DNA from: an uncultured Micrococcales bacterium | GTDB lineage: Bacteria; Actinomycetota; Actinomycetes; Actinomycetales; Microbacteriaceae | Assembly: GCA_903853515.1 (NCBI GenBank) | Contig: CAINTU010000064.1 | Span: forward strand, 1 to 8,759 | DNA: 8,759 bases | Reading direction: 5' to 3' | In this document: one piece after another, positions 1 through 6,379 of the stretch | How the letters are laid out: each line of letters begins with the position of its first letter | Position numbering within the stretch: position 1 is the stretch's first letter | Made by a program: the position numbers and the translations under genes | Notes under the pieces: generated by a model | What the model was told of the DNA's origin: nothing | Seen by the model: only the letters and a program-made list of their open reading frames with translations | The model's database searches: none

Positions 1-137
1 AGCACGGTGATCGGCTTTGACCCAGATGGCAACACGGCGAGCGAGCGTCGACGAACAACGAACCAGACCCGTTCGATAAAAATCGCCCAGATTGCGACCG
101 CGGCTACGACAGTTAGAGCTGAATAAAACCAAATCAT
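1..137 (-). CDS. Metallophosphoesterase, membrane-anchored (N-terminal 45 codons only)
   Basis: Only the first 45 codons lie in the window; the gene continues past position 1. The reverse strand reads MIWFYSALTVVAAVAIWAIF, a hydrophobic N-terminal membrane segment, then a basic stretch (RRR at 29-31) and a short LPSGSKPITV segment. In actinobacterial metallophosphoesterases encoded just downstream of the PASTA-type penicillin-binding protein, a similar 'LPxGSxPxxVLHLSDxH' segment leads into the first metal-binding motif, which here would fall just outside the window. The start is fixed by an in-frame TAG immediately before the ATG. The gap to the upstream PBP gene is 32 bp on the same strand, so the two probably share a transcript. 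No strong Shine-Dalgarno is visible. The family call rests on context plus this short N-terminus; the catalytic domain is not seen. Confidence 0.7.
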   Translation of the reverse strand, partial: MIWFYSALTVVAAVAIWAIFIERVWFVVRRRSLAVLPSGSKPITV

Positions 138-169
138 CTAGCGCGCCAACTTGTCGATAAAACTAGCGA

Positions 170-2695
170 CTATGGGCCGGTCGAAATGATCAGCAAGATA
201 GCACTTGCCGAGTCGGTGGCTGTGCCGGCGGCGGGCGAGGTGCCAACTACCGAGCCAGCAGGCACTGTTGATGAGTGCACAAAGAATCGATCTTGTGATG
301 GGTGCACTGGTTCGCTAACTGCCGAGAAGCCGGCTGCGAGCAATGCCGCCTTTGCGTCTGAGACACTCATGCCGGCAACCGAAGGAACCTTGGTTAGGCC
401 ACCGCGGCTGACATAGAGCTTCACCTGTGTGCCAATCGGAATCGTGGTGCCAGCCTTTGGCAAAGTGTAGGCAACTGTGCCGGCTGGTTGCGATGAGGCA
501 ATTTGGTTCACCAAAATCTTGGCGTTCAAACCAGTCTGCTCAATTGTTTGCGCTGCGGTGTCTGGCACAGTGCCAGCAACTGCAGGCACGGTAATCATCG
601 TGGCATCGATCATGCTCTGTGGTGGTGCATCGAATTTTGTGCCCGGATACTCTTTATCGGCAGTCTGCATGATCGTGCGCCAAATGTCGTGGCGCACAGT
701 GTTGCCCGCCTTGCCGTGCAGCAAAATACCTTTGAGCGACGTGGTGCCGCTAACGTTGCCGACCCAGGTTGCGGTTGCAACTGCGCTCGAGAAGCCGGTC
801 ATCCATGTGTGAACGCCACTGTCTGTTGTTCCGGTCTTGCCGGCAAGCGGTGTGCCGTCGCCAGTTGACGATGCGCCACCTGTTCCGCCAGAGATTACTC
901 GCTGCATCGCGTAGGTCATGCCGGCTGCAATGTCTGGCTCGACGGCTTTGCTGCAAACGCTTTGAGGCACCTGAAGCTCGGTGTCGGTGGTGCGCACATG
1001 CACGCTGGCGATGGCGATTGGTGAACAATAAACACCCTTGTTGGCTACGCCTGCTTGAGCAGCGGCCATGGTGAGAGGGGCGATTTCGTTAACACCAAGA
1101 ATCGATGAGGGCACATATTGAAGCGGTGCGCCATCGGCGCGATGCACACCAAAACTTTGGGCGATGTCACGAATGTCGCAAAGGTCGAGTTTGCTGGCCA
1201 TGTTGGCAAAGGCGGTGTTTACCGACAGCGCGGTGGCCTCAACCACCGAAAGGTCTTCTGGCTCTTTGCCAATGTTGTTCGGCGCCCAGGTGCCAAGCAA
1301 AGTGCCACAGCGCGCAGAGAAGTCAGCCGCGTTGTATTCGTGCACTCGGCCATCAACGTGGTCCATCAGGTGGTGACCGTTGATCAACCAATCAGCCAAA
1401 GTGAAAATCTTGTAGGTCGAACCGGTCTGAAAACCACTTGAGCCACCATAGGTTTTGTCGCTCGAATAGTTGACCGAAGTGTGGCCAGGTGTTGCTGCCG
1501 CATTAGGCGACTGGTCATAGATGCGGTTCTCGGTCATAGCCAAAATGCGCCCTGTGCCTACCTGCACAGAAACACTCGCGCTGCCGATTTGTGATTTGTC
1601 GGTTGGCGGAACCCAAGCCTTGGTTGCACGGTCGGCGACTCGCTGCAATTTCAAATCCATGGTCGTATAAATATCTAGACCGCCACGGCGCAAAAGAATT
1701 TCGCGGTCAGCTGGGGTTGGGCCGAATTCTGGTGAGTTGCGAATTGTCCAGACCACATAGTCGCAGAAGAACGCGGTAGTTTGGTCGGCCTCGCAACCGA
1801 CACGCACCTTGGTGATGTGGGTCACGATTGGCGTGGCTTTATAGGTGTCGCCTTCAGAGGCCGAGATGTCACCAGCTTTGACCATGTTGTCAATCACATA
1901 GTTGCGGCGATCTTTAGCGCGCTGAGCATTTGCGGGCAGATCAGGGCGATAAGCCTCTGCGCCTTTTAGCATTGCGGCGATCATCGCAGCCTCTGGCACA
2001 TCAAGGTCTGCTGCATGCTTGCCAAAGTAATACTGGCTAGCGGCTTCAACACCAGAAACGTTGGTGCCGAAATATGAGAGGTTCAAATAGCCGGCAAGAA
2101 TGTCTTGCTTGCTTGTGGTTTTTTCGAGGGCAAGAGCAAAACGAACTTCTTGAATCTTGCGCTGAAAACGGTGAGCGCCGTCGGTCTGCAAGGCGATAGC
2201 CTCGGTGTCGCCCGAGAGCACTGCTTGTTCAAGCAAAGTGTTTTTGACGTATTGCATGGTGATGGTCGAGCCACCAGGGCCATCGCCGCCTTTTAGAAGG
2301 CTTTGAAAAGTTGCGCGAACGAGCGAAACCCAGTCGACACCACCGTGCTGAAAAAAGCGCGGGTCTTCGGTGTCGACCACTGCGTGAATCAGGTTAGGTG
2401 AAAGCTTGTCGTAACCGACCGAGATGCGGTTTTCGTTGAAAAAGTCGGCGACTTTAACTGGCTTGCCATCTTGCATTGCATAGATGGTTGAGGTTTGTGC
2501 GGCGTTCACCGGGCGAATCACGTCTGGCAGTTTGTCAAAGATTGAGACCACAGCGGTGCCAGAGAGACCAGCAACAATGATGGCCGGGGCGATCAGGCCA
2601 ATAACGAGCAGCGCAGCGCCGGTTGAGAGGCTAAACAGCTTCAGAAATGGGCGAGAACCCTTGCTGCGTTTTTTAGACTTACCCTGTTCAGACAT
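170..2695 (-). CDS. ponA: Class A penicillin-binding protein (bifunctional transglycosylase/transpeptidase) with two PASTA domains
   Basis: An 841-aa cell-wall synthase that polymerises lipid II into glycan strands and cross-links them outside the membrane. It has a basic cytoplasmic N-terminus and one membrane segment at about 20-50. The GT51 transglycosylase domain has EDPRFFQHGG at 110-119 (catalytic Glu110) and GGSTITMQ at 141-148. The transpeptidase domain has S426-T-Y-K429, SVN at 491-493 and KTG at 620-622, so all catalytic motifs are intact. Two C-terminal PASTA repeats lie at about 701-765 and 769-839. Six extracytoplasmic cysteines (301, 311, 463, 506, 557, 581) could form disulfides. 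I chose the ATG at 2695 over an in-frame TTG at 2734: the TTG start would leave one base between the divergent start codons and adds residues that look non-conserved. Neither start has a clear Shine-Dalgarno. The length suits the PonA1/PonA2 type; position favours a PonA2 equivalent. Confidence 0.93.
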   Translation of the reverse strand: MSEQGKSKKRSKGSRPFLKLFSLSTGAALLVIGLIAPAIIVAGLSGTAVVSIFDKLPDVIRPVNAAQTSTIYAMQDGKPVKVADFFNENRISVGYDKLSPNLIHAVVDTEDPRFFQHGGVDWVSLVRATFQSLLKGGDGPGGSTITMQYVKNTLLEQAVLSGDTEAIALQTDGAHRFQRKIQEVRFALALEKTTSKQDILAGYLNLSYFGTNVSGVEAASQYYFGKHAADLDVPEAAMIAAMLKGAEAYRPDLPANAQRAKDRRNYVIDNMVKAGDISASEGDTYKATPIVTHITKVRVGCEADQTTAFFCDYVVWTIRNSPEFGPTPADREILLRRGGLDIYTTMDLKLQRVADRATKAWVPPTDKSQIGSASVSVQVGTGRILAMTENRIYDQSPNAAATPGHTSVNYSSDKTYGGSSGFQTGSTYKIFTLADWLINGHHLMDHVDGRVHEYNAADFSARCGTLLGTWAPNNIGKEPEDLSVVEATALSVNTAFANMASKLDLCDIRDIAQSFGVHRADGAPLQYVPSSILGVNEIAPLTMAAAQAGVANKGVYCSPIAIASVHVRTTDTELQVPQSVCSKAVEPDIAAGMTYAMQRVISGGTGGASSTGDGTPLAGKTGTTDSGVHTWMTGFSSAVATATWVGNVSGTTSLKGILLHGKAGNTVRHDIWRTIMQTADKEYPGTKFDAPPQSMIDATMITVPAVAGTVPDTAAQTIEQTGLNAKILVNQIASSQPAGTVAYTLPKAGTTIPIGTQVKLYVSRGGLTKVPSVAGMSVSDAKAALLAAGFSAVSEPVHPSQDRFFVHSSTVPAGSVVGTSPAAGTATDSASAILLIISTGP

Positions 2696-2735
2696 AGACT
2701 CTAGGTTACCCGCTAACGCTGAGAGGATGCTCAAA

Positions 2736-2891
2736 ATGACCGCTTACGAGTACACCGTAACCCCTTTGCCACCCCACAATCCCAAGCAAATACTTGATCA
2801 TTGGGGCGCTCAGGGCTGGCAGTTGGTGCAGGTCGTTTTGACGCCAGAGGGCGGCTCGGTCGCATATTTGATGCGTGAGGTTCAGGGCTAA
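2736..2891 (+). CDS. Small DUF4177-type protein (51 aa)
   Basis: A 51-aa protein beginning MTAYEYTVTPLPPHNPKQIL and containing WGAQGWQLVQV at 23-33. A 'YEY..V.P' strand followed by 'LN.WG.QGWELV.V' is the typical signature of DUF4177, a family of unknown function; the same kind of gene (Rv3678A in M. tuberculosis, from memory) sits directly upstream of the RidA-like gene. The ATG at 2736 is preceded by GAGAGG (2721-2726) at a reasonable distance, which supports this start over longer readings of the frame that would run antisense to the PBP gene. Its stop TAA shares a base with the ATG of the next gene (TAATG), so translation is probably coupled. No membrane segment or catalytic motif is visible. 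Confidence 0.8.
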   Translation: MTAYEYTVTPLPPHNPKQILDHWGAQGWQLVQVVLTPEGGSVAYLMREVQG

Positions 2892-3355
2892 TGGCTGGTC
2901 TTATTGAAGCAAGGATGGCCGAGTTAGGCACCCCGCTGCCTGCGGTTGTGCCACCGGTCGCGGCCTATATTCCGGCAGTTGCCTCGGGTCACCTCGTGTT
3001 TACGGCAGGCCAACTGCCGATGGTTGATGGGGTTTTACCGGCAGTTGGCAAAGTGCCTAGTCAGGTTGATCCGGCTGATGCCAAAGGTTTCGCGCGCATC
3101 GCTGCCGCAAACGCATTGGCTGCCGTGAAGTTCGCGATTGGTGACCTTGACCGTATTACAAGAATTGTCAAAGTCACCGGGTTTGTGGCTTCTGACCCAA
3201 GTTTTACTGCGCAGGCCGGCATCATGAATGGTGCTAGCGAGTTTTTGGGTGAAATCTTTGGCGACGCTGGAGTGCATGCACGCAGTTCGGTCGGCATGGC
3301 TGTGTTGCCGCTAGATGCGCCGGTCGAGGTCGAACTGATCGTCGAGTTCAACTAG
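2891..3355 (+). CDS. RidA (YjgF/YER057c/UK114) family protein
   Basis: A 154-aa protein of the Rid family, whose archetype hydrolyses reactive enamine/imine intermediates from PLP-dependent dehydratases. It contains LVFTAGQLP at 35-43 and the C-terminal signature from HARSSVGMAVLP (129-140) to VEVELIVEF (145-153). Arg131 lines up with the substrate-carboxylate-binding Arg105 of E. coli RidA, and Glu146 with Glu120. The position of E. coli Cys107 is Ser133. This supports deaminase chemistry, but the substrate is not predictable from sequence. It carries about 20 residues ahead of the usual core, as in the Rv3678c-type actinobacterial members. The start ATG overlaps the DUF4177 stop by one base, forming a two-gene operon. 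The stop TAG lies 42 bp from the acs stop codon, with a palindromic repeat between. The gene could be given the symbol ridA, but its subgroup is uncertain. Confidence 0.88.
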   Translation: MAGLIEARMAELGTPLPAVVPPVAAYIPAVASGHLVFTAGQLPMVDGVLPAVGKVPSQVDPADAKGFARIAAANALAAVKFAIGDLDRITRIVKVTGFVASDPSFTAQAGIMNGASEFLGEIFGDAGVHARSSVGMAVLPLDAPVEVELIVEFN

Positions 3356-3357
3356 CC

Positions 3358-3406
3358 AGCGACTAGTCAGTACTGATTGCTGACTAGTCGCTAGCGACTA
3401 GTCAGT
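3358..3406. repeat. Triple palindromic repeat at the ridA/acs junction, likely bidirectional terminator
   Basis: Three copies of one element sit nearly head to tail: AGCGACTAGTCAGT at 3358-3371, its inverse CTGACTAGTCGCT at 3380-3392, and AGCGACTAGTCAGT again at 3393-3406. Copies 1 and 2 form a perfect 13-bp stem with a 9-nt loop. Copies 2 and 3 form an unbroken 26-bp palindrome (3380-3405). Each copy also contains the 8-bp palindrome GACTAGTC. The third copy covers the acs stop codon and its last two codons. Its place between two convergent genes suggests transcription termination for both strands, but there is no T-run on either side, so intrinsic termination is an inference. It could instead be a protein-binding or genome-specific repeat. 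Confidence 0.75.
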
Positions 3407-5272
3407 TGCCCCGCCGGCGAGTTTTTCGCCGATTGCGCCCATCACCGATGAGTCGGCAAGTGTGGTCACATCGCCGATTGGTCGTGACTCTGCAACATCT
3501 CGCAAAAGTCGGCGCATGATTTTGCCTGAACGCGTTTTAGGCAGTTCACTAACCACCATTATTTGTCGTGGTTTGGCAATCGGGCCGATCTCGTGTGCCA
3601 CGTGGTCACGCAAGATTTTGCTTATTTCGTGATCAGCGCCGGCATCGTGAATTTCGTCTTGACGCAGAATCACAAAAGCCACGACTGCTTGACCGGTGGT
3701 CTCGTCAGCTGCGCCGACCACGGCTGCTTCTGCAACCCAGCGGTGCGACACAAGTGCCGATTCGATTTCGGCCGTCGATAGCCTGTGGCCAGAAACATTC
3801 ATCACGTCATCGACGCGACCTAATAGCCAGATGTCGCCATCCTTGTCGTATTTTGCGCCATCGCCCGCAAAATATTTGCCATCGAATTGCGACCAATAGG
3901 TGTCTCTAAAACGCACCGGGTCGCCCCAAATGCCGCGCAGCATGCTTGGCCACGGCTCGGTGATAACAAGCAACCCTGCCTGTTCGCGCCCAACTTCGTT
4001 GCCAGCTTCGTCAAGAATCGCGATCGAAATGCCAGGCATTGGTGTCTGCGCCGAACCAGCCTTGGTTTTGGTGATGAATGGCAGTGGCGAAATCATGATC
4101 GCACCGGTTTCGGTTTGCCACCAAGTGTCAACGATCGGCGCTCGCTCGCCACCAATCACGCTGCCATACCAGTTGTGCGCTTCAGGGTTGATCGGTTCGC
4201 CGACCGAGCCAAGCACTCGCAGCGAAGTCAGGTCGTAACCATCGGGTATCGCCCGCCCGAGTTTCATAAAGCTGCGAATCGCGGTTGGCGCCGTATAAAG
4301 AATGCTCACCCGATATTTTTCGATTATCTGCCACCAGCGTCCGTGGTCTGGTGTGTCTGGTGTGCCTTCATAAATAACCTGGGATGCCCCGTTTGCCAAC
4401 GGCCCATAAGCCACATAGCTGTGACCCGTGATCCAGCCGACGTCTGCCGTGCACCAATAAACGTCGCTCTCTGGTTTCAGGTCGAACACTGTGCGGTGGC
4501 TCGAGGCAACTTGGGCTAGGTATCCACCGGTTGTGTGCAGAATGCCTTTTGGTTTACCGGTAGTGCCAGAGGTATACAAAATGAAGAGCGGATTCTCGGC
4601 ATCGAATCCATGGGCAACATGTTCAGCTTCGGCTGCGGCCATTGCATCTGCCCATTCGACATCGCGCGGGTGCGTGTCGACTGGCTGGCTGGTGCGGCGA
4701 ACAACAAGAACGTGTTCAACTGTGGGGCAGTGGTTGTCGGCGAGTGCTTCGTCAACTGCAGGTTTTAGCGCGGTTGCTTTGCCTTTGCGAAATCCGCCGT
4801 CTGCGGTGATCACAAGCTTTGCACCGGCGTCTTGAATGCGGCTGCGCAGGCTCTCGGCACTAAAGCCGCCAAAGACGACGCTGTGAATAGCCCCGATTCG
4901 GGCCACCGCCTGCATGGCGATAATGGCCTCGGCGATGTGTGGCATATAGATTGCAACGCGGTCACCTTCGCCTATGCCCAGTGCGACCAAAGCGTTGGCT
5001 GCTCGTTTGACAGCGGCAGTCAGTTCGCGATAGGTATAGGTGGCTGTATCGCCGGGTTCGCCCTCAAAATACAGCGCGATTCGATCACCAAGGCCGGCGT
5101 TCACGTGGCGGTCTAGGCAGTTGAAACTTGCGTTGATTTTGCCATCGTCAAACCATTTGGCAAACGGAGCGGCCGACCAGTCAAGAGTTTTGGTGGGCGA
5201 TTTGTGCCAGTGCAGGTTTGCTGCTTCATTGGCCCAAAAGGTGAGGCGGTCTTGGTTTGCGCTTTGGCTCAT
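3398..5272 (-). CDS. acs: Acetyl-CoA synthetase (AMP-forming)
   Basis: A 624-aa ANL-superfamily enzyme that activates acetate with ATP to acetyl-AMP and then transfers the acetyl group to CoA, in the cytoplasm. Visible motifs (numbered from this start) are the nucleotide-binding loop YTSGTTGKPKG at 233-243, DVGWITGHSY at 277-286, DTWWQTETG at 382-390 (its Trp pair fits acetate-sized specificity in Acs), the hinge region GRVDDVMNVSGHR at 485-497, and the C-terminal PKTRSGKIMRR at 578-588 with the catalytic, potentially acetylated Lys584. Length is slightly below the usual ~650. The frame stays open to an ATG at 5341, but the extra 23 residues do not resemble Acs and would overlap the candidate 6C RNA promoter, so I chose the ATG at 5272. 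The stop codon lies inside the palindromic repeat shared with ridA. The gene is monocistronic and converges with ridA. Confidence 0.95.
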   Translation of the reverse strand: MSQSANQDRLTFWANEAANLHWHKSPTKTLDWSAAPFAKWFDDGKINASFNCLDRHVNAGLGDRIALYFEGEPGDTATYTYRELTAAVKRAANALVALGIGEGDRVAIYMPHIAEAIIAMQAVARIGAIHSVVFGGFSAESLRSRIQDAGAKLVITADGGFRKGKATALKPAVDEALADNHCPTVEHVLVVRRTSQPVDTHPRDVEWADAMAAAEAEHVAHGFDAENPLFILYTSGTTGKPKGILHTTGGYLAQVASSHRTVFDLKPESDVYWCTADVGWITGHSYVAYGPLANGASQVIYEGTPDTPDHGRWWQIIEKYRVSILYTAPTAIRSFMKLGRAIPDGYDLTSLRVLGSVGEPINPEAHNWYGSVIGGERAPIVDTWWQTETGAIMISPLPFITKTKAGSAQTPMPGISIAILDEAGNEVGREQAGLLVITEPWPSMLRGIWGDPVRFRDTYWSQFDGKYFAGDGAKYDKDGDIWLLGRVDDVMNVSGHRLSTAEIESALVSHRWVAEAAVVGAADETTGQAVVAFVILRQDEIHDAGADHEISKILRDHVAHEIGPIAKPRQIMVVSELPKTRSGKIMRRLLRDVAESRPIGDVTTLADSSVMGAIGEKLAGGATD

Positions 5273-5321
5273 AGCCCCATTTTGCCTGACCTGCATAATC
5301 ACTGTGAAGGCCGAGCCAAGT

Positions 5322-5352
5322 TTGGGGAAAACCGTCAGCATTTTGTTATGCT
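5322..5352 (+). promoter_or_regulatory. Candidate promoter for the 6C RNA
   Basis: A TATGCT hexamer (5347-5352) matches the actinobacterial -10 pattern TAnnnT, with TTGGGG (5322-5327) as a weak -35 at a longish 19-bp spacing. Transcription would begin near 5359, at the base of the first hairpin of the RNA. The -10 is also the right arm of a small inverted repeat (AGCAT/ATGCT, 5337-5352). The call rests mainly on position. Confidence 0.3.
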
Positions 5353-5358
5353 TTTGTT

Positions 5359-5471
5359 GTCGGCTTAGGCCGACCTGTTATATCTAGTTTCCCCCAAGCT
5401 GATATAACCGGACCCGTCTCTCCCCCAGAGGCGGGTCCCCTTAATTTAAGGGCACTTATTGCCCTACTTTT
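5359..5471 (+). ncRNA. 6C: 6C small RNA (two C-loop hairpins)
   Basis: The core is 5377-5438. Hairpin A pairs GTTATATC (5377-5384) with GATATAAC (5401-5408), then AGTTT (5386-5390) with AAGCT (5396-5400) around a bulged T5385, and exposes CCCCC (5391-5395). Hairpin B pairs GGACCCGTCTCT (5410-5421) with AGAGGCGGGTCC (5427-5438), 12 bp with one G-T wobble, and again exposes CCCCC (5422-5426). Twin stems with C-rich loops define the actinobacterial 6C RNA. Between acs and the tad genes, pointing toward tadA, is also where the M. tuberculosis copy (B11/6C) lies, from memory. In other actinobacteria 6C pairs through its C loops with G-rich mRNA sites, with reported effects on growth, division or sporulation. 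A GTCGGC/GCCGAC hairpin (5359-5374) precedes the core, and a terminator-like hairpin ends it. Loops have five rather than six cytosines. Transcript ends are inferred. Confidence 0.85.
5449..5471 (+). terminator. Likely intrinsic terminator of the 6C RNA
   Basis: A 6-bp stem, AGGGCA (5449-5454) with TGCCCT (5460-5465), closes a 5-nt loop and is followed after AC by TTTT (5468-5471). It lies 10 bp past the second C-loop hairpin and 56 bp before tadA, so it would separate the small RNA from the tad operon. The stem is short; some read-through into tadA is possible. Confidence 0.5.
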
Positions 5472-5527
5472 GCACAGGTTTGCATCTTTACGATTAGCAC
5501 TAGTTGTTCGCGCAGATATTTAATCCC

Positions 5528-6379
5528 ATGGATGTGCATGCACGACTCAACTCTTGGTTCAATCTGCCGCTCGACGACGTTTTTCTTTCGAGCGGCGACT
5601 TTGCCTTTAGCGGATTCGATTCTGCAGATCAAGTTGAAGAGTTTGCGCGTGCAGCGATTTCTTTGGGCGGCAAGAGCATCGATGTTGCGCATCCTTGTGC
5701 TGAGGTTTCAGTGGTTGGCGATTTTGGTCGCGTTCGAGTGCATGCCGTGTTAGCTGGTGATTGCGCGGCCGAAACCTATGTTTCTATTCGGCGACACCGG
5801 GTCGAGGCCTTGAGTCTTGCTCAGGTTGCAGGTGAAAGAGCCGGCGAGCTTTTTGGCGTTCTCGAAAAGAAACAGAACTTTTTGATTGCGGGTGCAACCG
5901 GTGCTGGCAAGACCACACTGTTGCGAGCAATGCTGGCCCAATGTTCGCAAGAGCGAATAGTTGTAGTCGAAGATCTCGTCGAACTCGGTCTTGATTGCAC
6001 CCTCTCACTATCGAGTCGCATGGCTAATGCCGAAGGCTTTGGCGAAATCACTATGGCTGCGCTTTTGCGCGAGGCGCTTCGCATGCGCCCAGATCGATTG
6101 GTGGTTGGCGAGGCTCGCGGGGCTGAGCTTGCAGTTTTGCTGCAGGCGCTAAACACTGGGCACCAAGGCGCAGGTTTTACATTGCACGCGAACTCGGTCG
6201 ACACGGTGGTAACGAGGCTGCGAATCTTGCTCATGCTGAGTGGGTTGCCGACTGCTGCAGTCGATGAGCTGATTCGCGCTTCGGTGCAGTGGGTCATTTT
6301 TATGGGGCGCAAGCCGGGCGTTGGCAATTCAGGCCGCATCGAGGCTGTTTTGCCCATAACTGAATTGATTGCGGCATGA
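5528..6379 (+). CDS. tadA: TadA-type pilus assembly / type II secretion ATPase (short form)
   Basis: A 283-aa cytoplasmic ATPase of the secretion superfamily that would power Tad/Flp pilus assembly. It shows SIRRH (86-90), Walker A GATGAGKT (122-129, Lys128), the Asp-box region VVVEDLVEL (144-152), the Walker B-type RPDRLVVGE (187-195, Glu195) and the His-box GH..GAGFTLHAN (211-222). All ATPase elements are present. It is shorter than usual TadA (often 350-450 aa) because little more than 85 residues precede SIRRH, so the N-terminal domain is reduced. The ATG at 5528 is preferred; a TTG at 5504 is the alternative. Neither has a Shine-Dalgarno. TTAGCA (5494-5499) and TATTTA (5517-5522), 17 bp apart, would place a transcription start at or very near the ATG, so leaderless expression is possible but unproven. 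The stop overlaps the next start (ATGA). Confidence 0.9.
   Translation: MDVHARLNSWFNLPLDDVFLSSGDFAFSGFDSADQVEEFARAAISLGGKSIDVAHPCAEVSVVGDFGRVRVHAVLAGDCAAETYVSIRRHRVEALSLAQVAGERAGELFGVLEKKQNFLIAGATGAGKTTLLRAMLAQCSQERIVVVEDLVELGLDCTLSLSSRMANAEGFGEITMAALLREALRMRPDRLVVGEARGAELAVLLQALNTGHQGAGFTLHANSVDTVVTRLRILLMLSGLPTAAVDELIRASVQWVIFMGRKPGVGNSGRIEAVLPITELIAA

Noticed and set aside
2484..2891. A 135-codon plus-strand reading frame ending at the DUF4177 stop
   Set aside because: Its first 84 codons are antisense to the PBP coding sequence. The 51-aa version starting at 2736 has a ribosome site and matches DUF4177 from its first residues.
3358..3406. A CRISPR fragment or small mobile-element end
   Set aside because: There are only three 13-14 bp copies in mixed orientation, without spacers, target-site duplication or a transposase nearby.
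3887..4519. A 210-codon plus-strand open frame inside acs
   Set aside because: It lies fully antisense to strongly conserved Acs motifs, and its composition looks like a mirrored coding strand.
5273..5341. An N-terminal extension of Acs by 23 residues
   Set aside because: The extra residues do not resemble Acs, no Shine-Dalgarno precedes the upstream ATG, and the segment coincides with the candidate 6C promoter.
5410..5438. A simple intrinsic terminator
   Set aside because: It lies between divergent genes, lacks a T-run and is paired with a second CCCCC-loop stem, so it fits the 6C RNA better.
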